DNA from: Ariolimax columbianus
Taxonomy: Eukaryota > Mollusca > Gastropoda > Stylommatophora > Arionidae
Reading direction: 5' to 3'
Length of the DNA: 64,000 bases
Assembly (NCBI GenBank): GCA_036924085.1
Contig: JAVGWX010000014.1
Location: forward strand, 35,035,936 to 35,099,935
Part shown: piece by piece, positions 1 to 10,310 of the stretch
Position numbering within the stretch: position 1 is the stretch's first letter
Layout of the letters: every line of letters starts with the position of its first letter
Notes under the pieces: generated by a model
Told to the model about the DNA's origin: nothing
Database searches by the model: none
The model's input: the letters and a program-made list of their open reading frames with translations, nothing else
Program-made: the position numbers and the translations under genes

Positions 1-531
1 GAGATGTGCTTCGGATTTCGTGATAAGGGCCACATCATCTGCAAATGCAAGTTCCGATATGTAACTTGGTCTCATCTTCCAGTACCCTACTTCATCCTTT
101 TTTTCCCGTTCCTTGCAGGCTTTGATGACTTCATCTACGAGGAGTATGAAAAGGTACGGTGATAGAATGTCCCCATGTCTTACTCCGCTAGTGGTCTTAA
201 ACTCTCCTGACTTTTGATTTGATTTCCGCACATAGTTTCTGCACGTTTTATAGAAACTCTGTATGGCAGAGATCAGGGGTCCTTTGGTGTTCTTCCTTGT
301 TAGGCACTCCCAGAGTTTGTCCCAAAGAACTTTATCAAATGCTTTCTCCAAATCCAAAAAGCAGAGATGCGTCTCTTTATTATATTCAAGAGCCTTTTCA
401 CTTAGCTGTCTGAGTGTAAAGATGAGGTCTTTAGTATTTCTGTTTGCCAGCAGGGAATGAGCTGACAGAATACTTTTCTGCAATGAAGTCTCTATTACTT
501 TCTGCCCCCGTAGCAGTATTTCCTTCACCAT
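1..531 (-). mobile_element. LINE-a reverse transcriptase fragment (cut by window start)
   Basis: The - strand encodes the 5' part of the LINE seen complete at 24832-26125. The visible region covers the RT palm with FLDLEKAFDKV (motif A) and the GVRQGD block. In this copy the Q of that block is replaced, because the + strand reads ccatgtctt where B and C read ccctgtctt. The FADD motif and C-terminal part lie at or beyond the window edge. It sits directly upstream of the IFT80 terminal exon, inside the preceding intron and antisense to the gene. Confidence 0.85.
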
Positions 532-582
532 TAATCACTACTTTTTGAACATAATGTGATTTTGAACACTTTTTTTTTGCAG

Positions 583-717
583 GTTGAAATCAATTGGGCC
601 AACATCACCAGCAAGATTGAGATGGAATATCAGAATGAAAGGGAAAGACCATCTGGAGCAGCAAGCGGTACAACTGGAATCAGTAATGCTGGTCGCAGCA
701 CTGGCATTAAACCTTGA
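583..717 (+). CDS. IFT80: IFT80 terminal coding exon (unit A)
   Basis: Last exon of intraflagellar transport protein 80, a subunit of the IFT-B complex that moves along ciliary axonemes. A polypyrimidine tract and TTTTTGCAG acceptor precede GTT. Forty-four codons follow and end in TGA, starting VEINWANITSKIEMEYQNE and finishing in a Ser/Gly/Thr-rich tail ending GIKP. The charged helix KIEME..NERER matches the extreme C-terminus of IFT80 as I know the family. The exon begins in phase 0. The two preceding exons belonging to this copy would be left of the window. Within unit A the upstream-type exons are inverted at 22581-22442 and 20912-20789. The coding sequence is identical in all three units, as expected for a recent duplication. 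Confidence 0.88.
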   Translation, partial: VEINWANITSKIEMEYQNERERPSGAASGTTGISNAGRSTGIKP

Positions 718-887
718 CATCTCTGTCTTTCAGTAAAGATGTATTGTAAATGTTCTGTACAAATGCATTGATTACCTTTACGATGCGGCACTAGATTTCC
801 AAACGTCACAAATGACTTTGAAAACCTGAAAACGTTTTTATATGTTGGTCTATTAATATGATTTGTTTGCGTACAAAGACACAAATG

Positions 888-893
888 AATAAA
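888..893 (+). terminator. AATAAA poly(A) signal of IFT80 (unit A)
   Basis: Canonical AATAAA about 170 bp after the IFT80 stop codon, followed by a TGTTATTGTTTTTGTTGTG stretch that fits a downstream GU/U-rich element. It gives a short, plausible 3'UTR. Confidence 0.75.
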
Positions 894-899
894 GAACTT

Positions 900-1655
900 G
901 CTGGTGTTATTGTTTTTGTTGTGTATGTATTAGTTTGTGCGATACAGGAAGATGAAGGTGACAATTTATAAGACAAAGCTCAAACACACATTTAGACTCA
1001 CCAAAGTGTTCGTTTCTCCTTTGCTAATATCATAAGAAATCACCACAAAATACTGATATTGTTATTTCTAAGCTAGGCCTAGTGTTAGTATACACTTCAA
1101 ACATGTTTATTATATCTAAATAAACGAACTAAACACATTCTACCTCACAAAGATCTTTTACAACTTACTTCATCCTTACCAACAAGAATGGCGCCAAATG
1201 CCGGCAGAAAAAAGATGAATATTGTCTTTCAAACTTGTTTACTAAAAGCTTTTCACTCTTTCGTGGTTAAACTAGTTAAAAGGGACGGTTATTCATATTA
1301 CTTCAAATTTGCCCCGTTTATGTATGTTATGTATAGTGCGTAGTTTGTAAAAAAAACACTTCAGAAAAGTACAAAAGACCGTTTGGCTTAGAATCGTTTA
1401 CTGCAGATTGGTATTAAAGTAACATTTTTTGCTTGACTTGATTTCATCCACTACCAACACAGAGAGTTAGGCTTTGGTGATTTTGATTTCATGTTTTGAA
1501 ACTGTGCAGTTCTGATCAGCGGTTCTGATCAGACATGAAGGATGTTTTCAATATTTGGCCCCTGATACAGAAGGTGCCACATTTAGACTATACAGTCCAG
1601 CCAAGACTAACTACGGGATGTGCTCAACGTTCTTTAAGCTGGTATGGGGGGGGGG
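900..1655. other. AT-rich spacer without a recognisable gene
   Basis: Non-repetitive AT-rich DNA downstream of IFT80, ending in a variable poly-G run at about 1646-1655 (10 G here, 13 in unit B, longer and interrupted by T in unit C). I see no coding signal. Paralogous stretches are about 26494-27250 and 52161-52935. Confidence 0.6.
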
Positions 1656-1659
1656 TTTG

Positions 1660-2350
1660 ACTTTATTGAGTTGCAAAAAAAAAGGTTGTCTTCTTCTCTA
1701 ACCTGACCCTGGAAGTTTGAGCCTTCTGCTAAGTAGCGGTTAGAGTTGATGGTTTGTCAATATTCTAGGAAATCAAGAAGGATTTCCCTTTCCTACCCTA
1801 TCAGACAGTACACATCACTTTACCTGCTGAGGGCTGCGCCTTGAGCTTTTTCCTCGATGGGGAATTCACATGTCGCCACTTCATAGACTGCCGTTTCGAC
1901 TCAGGATCGTAGTGGTGCAACCATGACTCATCAATGGTGATGATGCGATCCAGGAAACTGTCACCTTTATTTTTGTAATGGTTCAAGAGGTCATGACAAA
2001 CTTGCATGTGATATTCTTTCATTTCCTGTGTGAGCATTCATGGGACCAATCTGGCACAAACTTTGTGATATTCCAACATTGACACCGTAGTTTACATCAC
2101 ATTGAAGCCAATATCCACCTGTGTAGACAGTTCCCTGGCTGTAATCCTTCGATTTGCAGGGATGAGCTGATCGAGACCTTCATTGCGAAGTGTGGCAGCT
2201 GTACAGAGCCGTCCGGAACGTGGCTTGTACTTGTTGCTTACGCCACTGCTGAAACGCACAACTGACTACCACACTGTGCTAACATCCACTGTTTGGTCTC
2301 TGTAAATGTTCAGCAAGCGTAGATGAATGTCAATTGATGCAACTTTTTTC
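1660..2350 (-). mobile_element. Mariner-a transposase pseudogene (unit A)
   Basis: The - strand translates to a decayed mariner-family transposase. It covers the end of the HTH region, RITARELSTQVDIGF, then an in-frame stop, MLEYHKVCARLVP, another stop, and MLTQEMKEYHMQ. It continues into the catalytic start ITIDESWLHHYDPESK and the block PSAGKVMCTV. The first catalytic Asp is within IDESW, where G of the usual GDE-W is replaced. After CTV a frameshift leads to LLDFLE and QTINSNRY, and the rest is lost at the poly-G tract. No terminal inverted repeats are visible. Inactive. Confidence 0.88.
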
Positions 2351-3364
2351 CGGATGGAGGAATTCAATAATGCACCTCAGTTTATAACGTACTTACATGA
2401 CATTTGCTATTTTGTCAGACTGCTCTTCCATTGGCACATGTCGGACAGAAACCAAAATTTACGGATATTGGCAGGAATGTCCAAACTTTTCTGCCATACT
2501 GCCAAAATCTACTTCTGACTTGGTGGAACATCATAATAAAATAGTAGACAATACTTTCGGACCGACCATCATATATCATCCTATTTCAATGGTGCTAATA
2601 GATGTTTACAAATCTTTCATCTTGGCCATTACCTAGGTGTATTACCCTTTAACACTCTAATGTGGCCAAAACGGGTTGTAAAATGTCCGTGTCCCTACAC
2701 CCTAACATGTTCAGAACCGTCCATGGAAACTTTTTTCCATAGTAGAATAAATAGAGCGAGCCCAATTTTGCATGAAACTAAACTTCTGCATTTTAAACTG
2801 CACGATACGAGAACTTTTATCTTTTCCTTCTTAACCTTTTTTATTTTGGGCTAATTTTGTTGATTTGTGTCATTCAGTCCGATCAAAAAGGCCAGAATTC
2901 AACGCATGAAAATTTCATTTAAAAAAATGTTCTATTGTTGAACAAATTGAGCTAAAATTAGGATCTAAACATTGTGAGACACATAATTAAACTATGTCAT
3001 GAAGTATTCATAATAAAGATTATATATTAGTGTGAAGCGAGTGTAAAATCACATTAATGCGGAGGTGGAAATTGTAGAGAACATTTTTTGTTTTAGTACT
3101 CACCCTGTCACGTATTTTGTTGATATTATCATCAAAATTACTGTACATGTACCTCTTGTATTATGTGTCTCAGTCAAAGTCTGAATTGAGCATGTGTTGA
3201 ATAATTCACAAGTAATCGATATGTGTTAACATTGGACTGATCAAATAATAAATCAAATCTACGATCTTGAAACCCAACTTTCGTTGCAAAAAATTGGTAA
3301 ACTTTCAAAGAACGTAAAATTTGCTGAAATGGACCTGCTGGAAATAATTGTATAGTACGAAACC
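2351..3364. other. Spacer, no recognised gene
   Basis: AT-rich sequence between the mariner and LINE-b remnants. Short open frames here (for example 2397-2636 and 2660-2854) have no family resemblance I recognise. Equivalent stretches are about 27948-28961 and 53627-54641. Confidence 0.5.
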
Positions 3365-3795
3365 ATCCTCTATTAGTTGTGTCAAGTTGAGGATTTGACT
3401 ACTGCAAGATCTCCCAGGTATGAATCCAGCTTGTCCCTTGATCAACCTCGAGTCTATCCAGGGAGAGATGCGGTTCAGGATCATCCTTTCAAATACCTTG
3501 TTTAGGTGGCATAAGAGCGACACTGGTCGAAAAATATTGTCAGGATTATATCCCCTTTTCCATCTGCCACTGTGAAAAGATGCTGGTTATTGTGGGTCAT
3601 GTAAGAGTAGTAGGCCGGTGTTCTCAGCCCAGCTCTCAAATTTTTCACCATTGACGTCTGTCGCATTGTATCCCCATGCTATGCTGTGGCAGTTGAAATC
3701 GCCCATGTTTATTTGGGTTTTCCGGGTTTTGAAATTGATAGGTTCTTGAAACTCAAAATCGTCATTGGGTGGCTTGTATACTGACGTCACTGTGC
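3365..3795 (-). mobile_element. LINE-b endonuclease/RT remnant with internal deletion (unit A)
   Basis: The - strand first gives an APE-type endonuclease segment: TSVYKPPND, then the hallmark MGDFNCHSIAWGY, ENTGLLLLHDP and, after a stop, SFHSGRWKRGYNPDNIF. It then jumps directly into RT: RPVSLLCHLNKVFERMILNR and AGFIPGRSCSSQILNLTQLIEDG. This is the jockey/CR1-like arrangement, with the usual EN-RT linker and early RT missing between the two pieces. Only unit A retains the GDFN motif. Confidence 0.85.
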
Positions 3796-4386
3796 AAGCC
3801 TTGGTTTGAATTGTAATAGTCTCTATGTTTGCTCCACGAGACTGATATGCTGATTCGATGTCTAGGTCTGTTGAGGCTTAAAGGTCAGATGTTATCTCTG
3901 TTGGTTTTTGGAAGAAAAGGTGTTAACTTGATTTCTTGGTGAAGAAAACGAATATATTTAAGAAATGTTAAAAATCTCAATTATGATGTTTGTAATGTCA
4001 ATGTCACCAGAACATATCCCACAGGACTATCTCACTTATGCAGACCAAAGAGAGGCCGTATGGCCTGGGAGAGTGACCACGAAAAGCTTTCAGAGACCGG
4101 CAAAGAACTTAAACGCAGTCTCCTTCGTGAACCTCACCGTGCTAGAAGCATCGCTTGTTTTTGATCGAAGAAGACGATGTGAATATGACATTTTTGTTTG
4201 CATTTTTGATTTCTGTTTATGGGATCTAAGACTGGTGTTTGGTTTAGGCAGTTTGATGGTCACATATTTGGCTTATTTTTTGTTACTAAGACTGACATTT
4301 GGTTTCTGTTTTGGCACACTGGCTGACAATAAGTGACGTTTGGTTATTAACTGACAAAAGATGAAAATTATGGCTATTGATGATGC
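3796..4386. other. Spacer with an unassigned 123-codon open frame
   Basis: Holds an open frame at 3965-4336 (+), conserved in the other units at 29538-29909 and 55218-55589. Its hydrophobic C-terminal half comes from T/G-rich DNA and I recognise no family. It may be chance. The surrounding sequence shows nothing else. Confidence 0.4.
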
Positions 4387-4413
4387 GGGGGGGGGGGGGG
4401 AAGGGGGGGGGGG
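4387..4413 (+). repeat. Poly-G tract G14-AA-G11 (unit A)
   Basis: Two long G runs separated by AA, followed by AGG. The lengths differ in each unit, as expected of slippage. Capable in principle of G-quadruplex formation on the + strand. Confidence 0.9.
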
Positions 4414-4585
4414 AGGCTATGTAGGTTTAAAAAAAAAACACTGTAAATATTTTATCAAAAAAACATTTTCTGTGTTTCACATTTTTGTAATGTATATTAT
4501 TTATCACAAATAACAATAAAGTTATATTTTCCAGAAAGTGTATCCATTTGTCTTTGTAATTAAATTTGTCATTTATATTGTAATA

Positions 4586-4780
4586 CAACAGGGTGATACT
4601 ATCTCTCCTAAACTTTTCACTGCTGCTCTTGAGGAAGTCTTCCGTACACTCAATTGGGATGATATGGGTATTGACATAGACGGAGAAATGCTCAACCACC
4701 TTCGGTTTGCGGATGACATAGTCATCATCAGCCACAGCATGAAGGAAGCTGAGCAATGCCTGAATGAGCTCAACTGTCAA
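4586..4780 (+). mobile_element. LINE-c RT palm fragment (unit A)
   Basis: The + strand reads QQGDTISPKLFTAALEEVF (RT motif B region), then NWDDMGIDIDGEMLNHLRFADDIVIISHS with the FADD catalytic motif, then KEAEQCLNELN. Homology stops abruptly after LNELN. This matches the palm of a non-LTR RT, probably RTE-like, from a different element than LINE-a and LINE-b. No 5' or 3' end of the element is present. Confidence 0.87.
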
Positions 4781-5615
4781 CACCTGGCTCCGAAATATCA
4801 TCCGATCATCATTAGAACTATATGTCTCACGGACCTCGACCATCGATAACAGACGATCGACGCGATGGGCATTGGTCGCCTAAGCAGATTTATATCACAC
4901 TATTATTATTACAACGACCCTACCTTCCTTATTCGTAAATTCTAAATTGTCTCATGATACCCTCTCTGTCTGCTATATCAGAACTTTGGACTGTGACCTG
5001 CTTGGGTCAGCTACTAAGTCTTCTGTTTTTGACAGCCTAGCGTTATTGCTGATGGCTTTGATGAGGCCAGCTGCAGCGATATATTTCCTAATAACGTCAG
5101 AAATTACGAAGGTTGTCTCTGCTACGTGGAGTAAGACTTTGAAGCATCATCATCATATTCCTGTTTTGCTCTGGCTGGAGCATGGTGTCACACCTACACA
5201 TGATCATAGTGCAGTAAGTATGTGCTGAATCAGTAACTATTGTGATGGTGAAAAACTCATGCGCTTGCATAGAATGCCTCTAACTCAGGCCTAAAGACAG
5301 TAAGGTGTGGAAAAGCCATTTGGGCTAGAAAGAAAGAACTAGATACAACAATTCAATAATAATACTGCAATGCTGAATGTAGTCTATAGCAGACAATGCT
5401 GTCGGGGATACAGTGTTAGAGGCTTTATTGTACAAGGCTACATCTTGTTTATGAGGTGGGGTGGCCAATTGACTTCCTCGCTGTCGTTTCTTAAATAACA
5501 GTACATCAGGTACATATTTACAGCTGGGTCGACACAAATGTACTGGTAATGAGAATTGAAGCACGTACATTACCAGTGAATAACAATTGCTTTACTATTT
5601 CGTGGATTAGACAGC
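4781..5615. other. Spacer, no recognised gene
   Basis: Mixed-composition DNA between LINE-c and the minisatellite. Open frames such as 4947-5228 and 5325-5570 show no known domain. The paralogous stretches, about 30353-31190 and 56038-56875, are nearly identical. Confidence 0.5.
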
Positions 5616-5619
5616 GAAG

Positions 5620-6430
5620 ATGCAGCGCCCCGAATGGTTGACAGCAGCCAGCGACCCACAGCTACAGCAGTGTAAATAAGCTGACAGTAGCCAGCAGGCC
5701 ATAGCTACAGCACCGTGAATCAGAAGCCTATAGCTACAGCACTGTGAATGAGCTGACAGTAGCCAGTGACTCATAGCTACAGCACCATGAATCAGCAGTC
5801 CATAGCTACAGCACTGAGAATGAGCTGACAGTAGCCAGTGACCCATTGCTACAGGACTGTGAATAAGCTGACAGTAGCCAGCGGCCCATAGCTACAGCAC
5901 CGTGAATCAGCAGCCCATAGCTAGAGCACTGTGAATGAGCTGACAGTAGCCAGTGACCCATAGCTACATCACTGTGAATAAGCTGACAGTAGCCAGCGGC
6001 CCATAGCTACAGCATTGTGAATAAGCTGACAGTAGCCAGCGGCCCAAAGCTACAGCACTGTGAATCAGCAGCCCATAGCTACAGCACTGTGAATGAGCTG
6101 ACAGTAGCCAGTGACCCATAGATACAGCACTGTGAATGAGCTGATAGTAGCCAGCAGCCCGAAACTACAGCACCGTGAATGAGCTGACAGTAGCCAGCGA
6201 CCCACAGCTATAGCACCGTGAATCAGCTGACAGTAGCCATCGACGCATAGCTACAGCAGTGTGAATGAGCTGACAATAGCCAGCGACCCATAACTACAGC
6301 CCGTGAATGAGCAGCCAGCGACCTATAGCTACAGCACTGTGAATGAGCTGACAGCAGCCAGCGACCCATAGCAACAGCATCGTGAATGAGCAGCCAGCGA
6401 CCCATAGACACATCACTGTGAATGAGCTAG
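5620..6430. repeat. 72-bp higher-order minisatellite (43+29 bp subunits, unit A)
   Basis: Subunits share the core ATAGCTACAGCACTGTGAAT. A 43-bp form continues GAGCTGACAGTAGCCAGTGACCC and a 29-bp form continues CAGCAGCCC. In the left part they alternate (43+29 = 72 bp), which is a multiple of three and keeps a 24-residue repeat open on the - strand. To the right, runs of the 43-bp form dominate and copies are more diverged. Translation is a by-product of the repeat and not evidence of a gene. Confidence 0.92.
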
Positions 6431-6431
6431 C

Positions 6432-6705
6432 AGCAGCCTACGAAGAAGAAGAAGGGGATGAGGATCGGGATAGAGATACGAATGAGGAGCCTGAAGAGGA
6501 CGAAAAGGAGGAAGAGAAGAAGAAACAAAGGAGAAGACGATTGGAAGACTGGGAAGGCTGAGAAGGAGGAGGTGTGAGTGGAGGTTAGGAGAAAAGGAAG
6601 AATAAAAATATGATGAGGAGGAGGAGAAAACTGAGGAGGAAGTGATGGAAGTGTAAGAGGAGGAGCTGTGGAGGAGGGGGAGGAGAAAAAGAAGAAGACA
6701 AAAGA
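6432..6705. repeat. GA-rich low-complexity tract (unit A)
   Basis: Purine-rich (GAAGAAG, GAGGAGG, GGAGAA) for about 270 bp. It produces a Ser/Leu-rich shadow frame on the - strand. Polypurine tracts of this kind arise by simple-sequence expansion and can adopt triplex structures. Confidence 0.88.
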
Positions 6706-6842
6706 AGTTCCTCACATACAAAGTGAACCGAACAAAGCATCCACAAATTTCAACAAAGAAATAACTTTATTAGTCTTTATCAGAATACAACGAAACTTTC
6801 GAACAATGATCATCAAATATTTGAAATAAATGGGCACAAATC

Positions 6843-7065
6843 ATTTGCTGAGTCAAAGGTGCAGAATATTTTCCAAATGACCACCTTTCAACTAGTTTTT
6901 GTCTCAGGTCTACCGTACATCTCTCTCCAAACTCGGTTGTCTGTCTCAAGTTTCTTTGGTCACCATGCAGTATGCTCCACAGATGGTTGGAGGAGGACCG
7001 TGCTATCATTCTGCTATTCTCAAAGATTCCAGGATCTTAGGAACATGTTCTTTATCATATGAGCA
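6843..7065 (+). repeat. Left arm of ~220-bp inverted repeat (unit A)
   Basis: Aligns in reverse complement with 7866-8090. Shared blocks include CTTTCAACTAGTTTT, ATGGTTGGAGGAGGACCGTG and CTATCATTCTGCT. The arms are diverged and separated by ~800 bp. They look like two copies of one unidentified dispersed repeat in opposite orientation, or the remnants of a foldback element. Confidence 0.8.
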
Positions 7066-7865
7066 CATCTCATTTACCCGACGCTGAAAGTAATAACAGG
7101 ATTAGCGAAAAGAAAGAAGAAAGAAAGAGGAGCGCAAGTCAGTAAATTGGTCAAAATTGAAAAGTTAAAACAAAATAAATTAGATACAAACTTGAAAACC
7201 ATATATTGTTTCACTTACATCGCCAATTTACCGACAGTTATGCACCACTTTACTCGACACACTTCTTACAGTAAACAGAAAGCATTTCATTATGAATATA
7301 ATTTCAAATCAATTAGCTCTCCAAGTGACGTAGCGGGGGAAGGGAGGGCGTCCGCCCCAGACGCCAGCATGCAGAGGTTTCAAATGGGCTAAAACTTACA
7401 AAAATAAATTTCACTATCTGAGGTAAACTTCATGGTTTCAGGGACACCATTGGTACGGAATATTAGCCCCTCTACTGAAGCCCTGCCTGGTCGTCCTGAT
7501 CATATTACAATCAGAAGTTATATGTGCGGCGGGTGGGGTGAGAGATGATTCCAACTGACAGGACAGTAACGATAGACAGTGCAGCATCTGAAATAGGGTG
7601 TTAGCATGGTTTAGTCTACAGCATATTGCATGATCGATTGAATTTCAGGAAAGTGTGCTCACGATGTGTACCCATACTAGTGAATGACGGACGCAGACAG
7701 AACCAAATAGGCCTGTCCTTTTACAGATAAAGCAATGAAAAAAATGAATAATTGTTGGTTGAAATTATGTTCAGAAATAAGGGCTGATGTAAGTGGAATA
7801 ATGAATGGTTTTCAAGTTCGTATTTATTTTTGTTTTCTAAATAGCCGATTCTGATCTATTTACTG
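7066..7865. other. Loop between inverted-repeat arms, no gene
   Basis: Non-coding DNA with A-rich and purine patches and a small GC-rich island near 7330-7370 (CGTCCGCCCCAGACGCC) whose length varies between units. No recognised element. Equivalent stretches are 32639-33437 and 58324-59123. Confidence 0.5.
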
Positions 7866-8090
7866 ACTTGCGTTCGTATAACGGAGAAAATGTTCTGTGG
7901 AATCTTTGAGAGGAGCAGAATGATAGCACGGTCCTCCTCCAACCATCTGAGGAACAAACTGCATGCGGGCATGGTGACCACAGAAGCCAGAGACACACCA
8001 CCAAGTTTAGAGAGAGATGTACAGTAGACCCGAGACAAAACTAGTTGAAAGGGGATCATTTGGAACATACCTTGCACCTTTGACGTAGAA
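7866..8090 (-). repeat. Right arm of ~220-bp inverted repeat (unit A)
   Basis: Reverse-complement partner of 6843-7065. It carries a few extra bases around GCCCGCATGCAG relative to the left arm. No reading frame resembles a known family. Confidence 0.8.
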
Positions 8091-8236
8091 AATTATTGGT
8101 TTACATTTATTTTCATATTTGGTTTTCAATATTTGATCATCTTTTTTTGAATGTTTCGATGTGTTCTGATAAAAGTTAATCAAGTTATTTCTTTGTTACA
8201 TTCAGGATGGTTTGTTCGGGTCAACATGTATGTATG

Positions 8237-8325
8237 GGTCGTCGTCGTCGTCTTCTTCTTCAGATGTTGCCTTCTTCTTTTTCTTTCTTCTCCTTCTCTT
8301 CTTCTTCTTTATCGTCTTCTTTGTC
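8237..8325. repeat. GTC/TTC pyrimidine-rich microsatellite (unit A)
   Basis: GTCGTCGTC followed by TTC-rich runs. Units B and C carry an extra TTTTTC-type stretch. It yields Asp/Glu/Lys-rich shadow frames on the - strand, not a gene. Confidence 0.88.
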
Positions 8326-8536
8326 TTGGTAACCACTATTATACGAGAAACAGAGAGTCTCCTTAAGTCAATCACACCGTCACAACAATGAACGTTTCTC
8401 ACTGTTGTCAAAGACAGGCTCAAATATGAACCACCGTAGCGGGGCAGTTAAGCGAGACTGATGTGACCCTAACACGGACCTAGAGTCTTGTTTGGGTCAG
8501 GTATGTATGGCGATTATCGTTTTTGTGTGTATTTTT

Positions 8537-8959
8537 CGTTCTGTCTGGAGCAGTGACACAGAGATGTGTATGATCCCATTGCCTTTTTTCGTTCTGTCTG
8601 GAGCAGTGACACAGAGATGTGTATGATCCCATTGCCTTTTTTCGTTCTGTCTGGAGCAGTGACACAGAGATGTGTATGATCCCATTGCCTTTTTTCGTTC
8701 TGTCTGGAGCAGTGACACAGAGATGTGTATGATCCCATTGCCTTTTTTCGTTCTGTCTGGAGCAGTGACACAGAGATGTGTATTATCCCATTGCCTTTTT
8801 TCGTTCTGTCTGGAGCAGTGACACAGAGATGTGTATGATCCCATTGCCTTTTTTCGATCTGTCTGGAGCAGTGACACAGAGATATGTATGATCCCATTGC
8901 CTTTTTTCGTTCTGTCTGGAGCAGTGACACAGAGATGTGTATGATCCCATTGCCTTTTT
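8537..8959. repeat. 53-bp VNTR, 8 copies (unit A)
   Basis: Perfect or near-perfect copies beginning CGTTCTGTCTGGAGCAGTGA and ending CCCATTGCCTTTTTT, with a spacing of 53 bp (first starts 8537 and 8590). Eight copies. One carries TATTATCCC and one carries CGATCTG and ATATGTATG variants. Because 53 is not a multiple of three and no frame contains a stop on the - strand, three overlapping long open frames appear. Confidence 0.96.
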
Positions 8960-10310
8960 AATATAAGCACAGAACAAGTATTCAGACAGATAGCAGGAAT
9001 GCCAAGGCTTGTCATTGTAGGAAAGGTAATGAATAACCTTAGATAGGAGGATGATACAGTTTTGATTGCAAAAAAAATGAGCAAGAATTGCCGGAGCTTA
9101 TGACAACAAAATATTTAAAATAAAACAAGAATCTGAATTAGACTTAAACATAATGAAAATAAATACTATGATACTTGGGAAAAATGACAAGAAACCCTAT
9201 TTGCGGAGACAAATGTAAGATCAACTACTGTCTGTCTGTCTCTCTTCTCTCTCTCTCTCTACTTTGGTCTTGTTGTTTCTCTGTACTCTCAACAATCAAT
9301 ACAGACTACCAACTAATGTGTGACAATTACGAACTGTTTTGACAATATAAAACATTCCAATATACGCCACCCACTTGAAGTTAAGGAACAACACAAAATA
9401 CACAAAGGAGTAAAGTTCACGAACAAAACCATGGCTTGAAAATCTGCCAACCCGCCCAACAAACTATTGATTATGTCAAGGAAAGAATGTCAGAATGCAA
9501 ACACAGTCAACTCGCTGCTTACATTCACGAATCTATCAAAAAATACACAAATACTGCAGTCGGGGATGTTGTGGAAGAAACTTCACTATAAGAGGTCTGA
9601 GTTTTTGTGAGATGAAGGAAGACAGCTACTATCCTCGCTGTCTTGACCTACAGTAACACGGATATGTAAATGTATGTCCATATCAGTAATTACCGCTGGA
9701 GATGAGGTACTAGAGACCTCATTGTTCGGACACACACACGAGTCCATATACTAGCCAGTACGTCCTGATAGCACCAGAAGGACTACGGTCTGGGGTGGAA
9801 AATTGCAAGCCTTCGCAACAGAATCTAAAAAAGGCAAACCTCTAATCAAACCAAAAACTTAAGCTTTTGTGAAAACCAGTTCTCATTTTCCTTAACAGTA
9901 AATCAGGTACTCATTTACAGCTGGAACAAGTTGCAACCACAAAGAAGCATCCACTCTAACAACGTTGCATCTTACGCTCTACATGTACAAATACTGTGGT
10001 CTTACGTTTCCTTTAACATGTCTCAATGGGAATCCCAACTTTTTTCTTCTGCTTATCTCATAGAATAATAATTCTTTCATTATTGTATGCTCAAAGATCT
10101 ATTTAGTTGTATTTTTGTTAGTCAGTGATCAATTTTGTGTTATTATTAGTGTCATGATTATGATCATCGTCATTTTCTATCAACGTGAATCGTTCAGATG
10201 TTATGGGAGAGGTAGTTTTCTGTCGTGTGCCATCTTTGTCGCCCATGTTGTTAACATTCAAACAAATTTTAAAAAATTTAGAGTTATCCCATCATAAAAA
10301 ATTCGCGTGA
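8960..10310. other. AT-rich spacer with short TCTG/TC microsatellite
   Basis: No recognisable gene. A (TCTG)n-(TC)n microsatellite lies at about 9229-9262. It is long in units A and C (60546-60577) and contracted in B (about 34914-34927). Paralogous stretches are about 34643-35979 and 60276-61630. Confidence 0.55.

Noticed and set aside
569..717. - strand ORFs at 538-720 and 630-884 as genes
   Set aside because: They are antisense shadows of the IFT80 terminal exon and 3'UTR.
3965..4336. 123-codon + strand ORF conserved in all three units
   Set aside because: No recognisable domain; conservation is explained by recent duplication of the whole unit, and half of it comes from T/G-rich DNA.
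6413..6721. Ser/Leu-rich 102-codon - strand ORF
   Set aside because: Product of the GA-rich simple tract; no start context or domain.
5607..8366. CRISPR-like appearance of regularly spaced repeats
   Set aside because: Copies are directly adjacent with no unique spacers, and the genome is eukaryotic; these are minisatellites.
8497..9084. Long - strand ORFs of 138-230 codons over 8497-9084, 34058-34767 and 59744-60400
   Set aside because: They are the 53-bp VNTR read in three frames; length follows repeat copy number and no frame is favoured.
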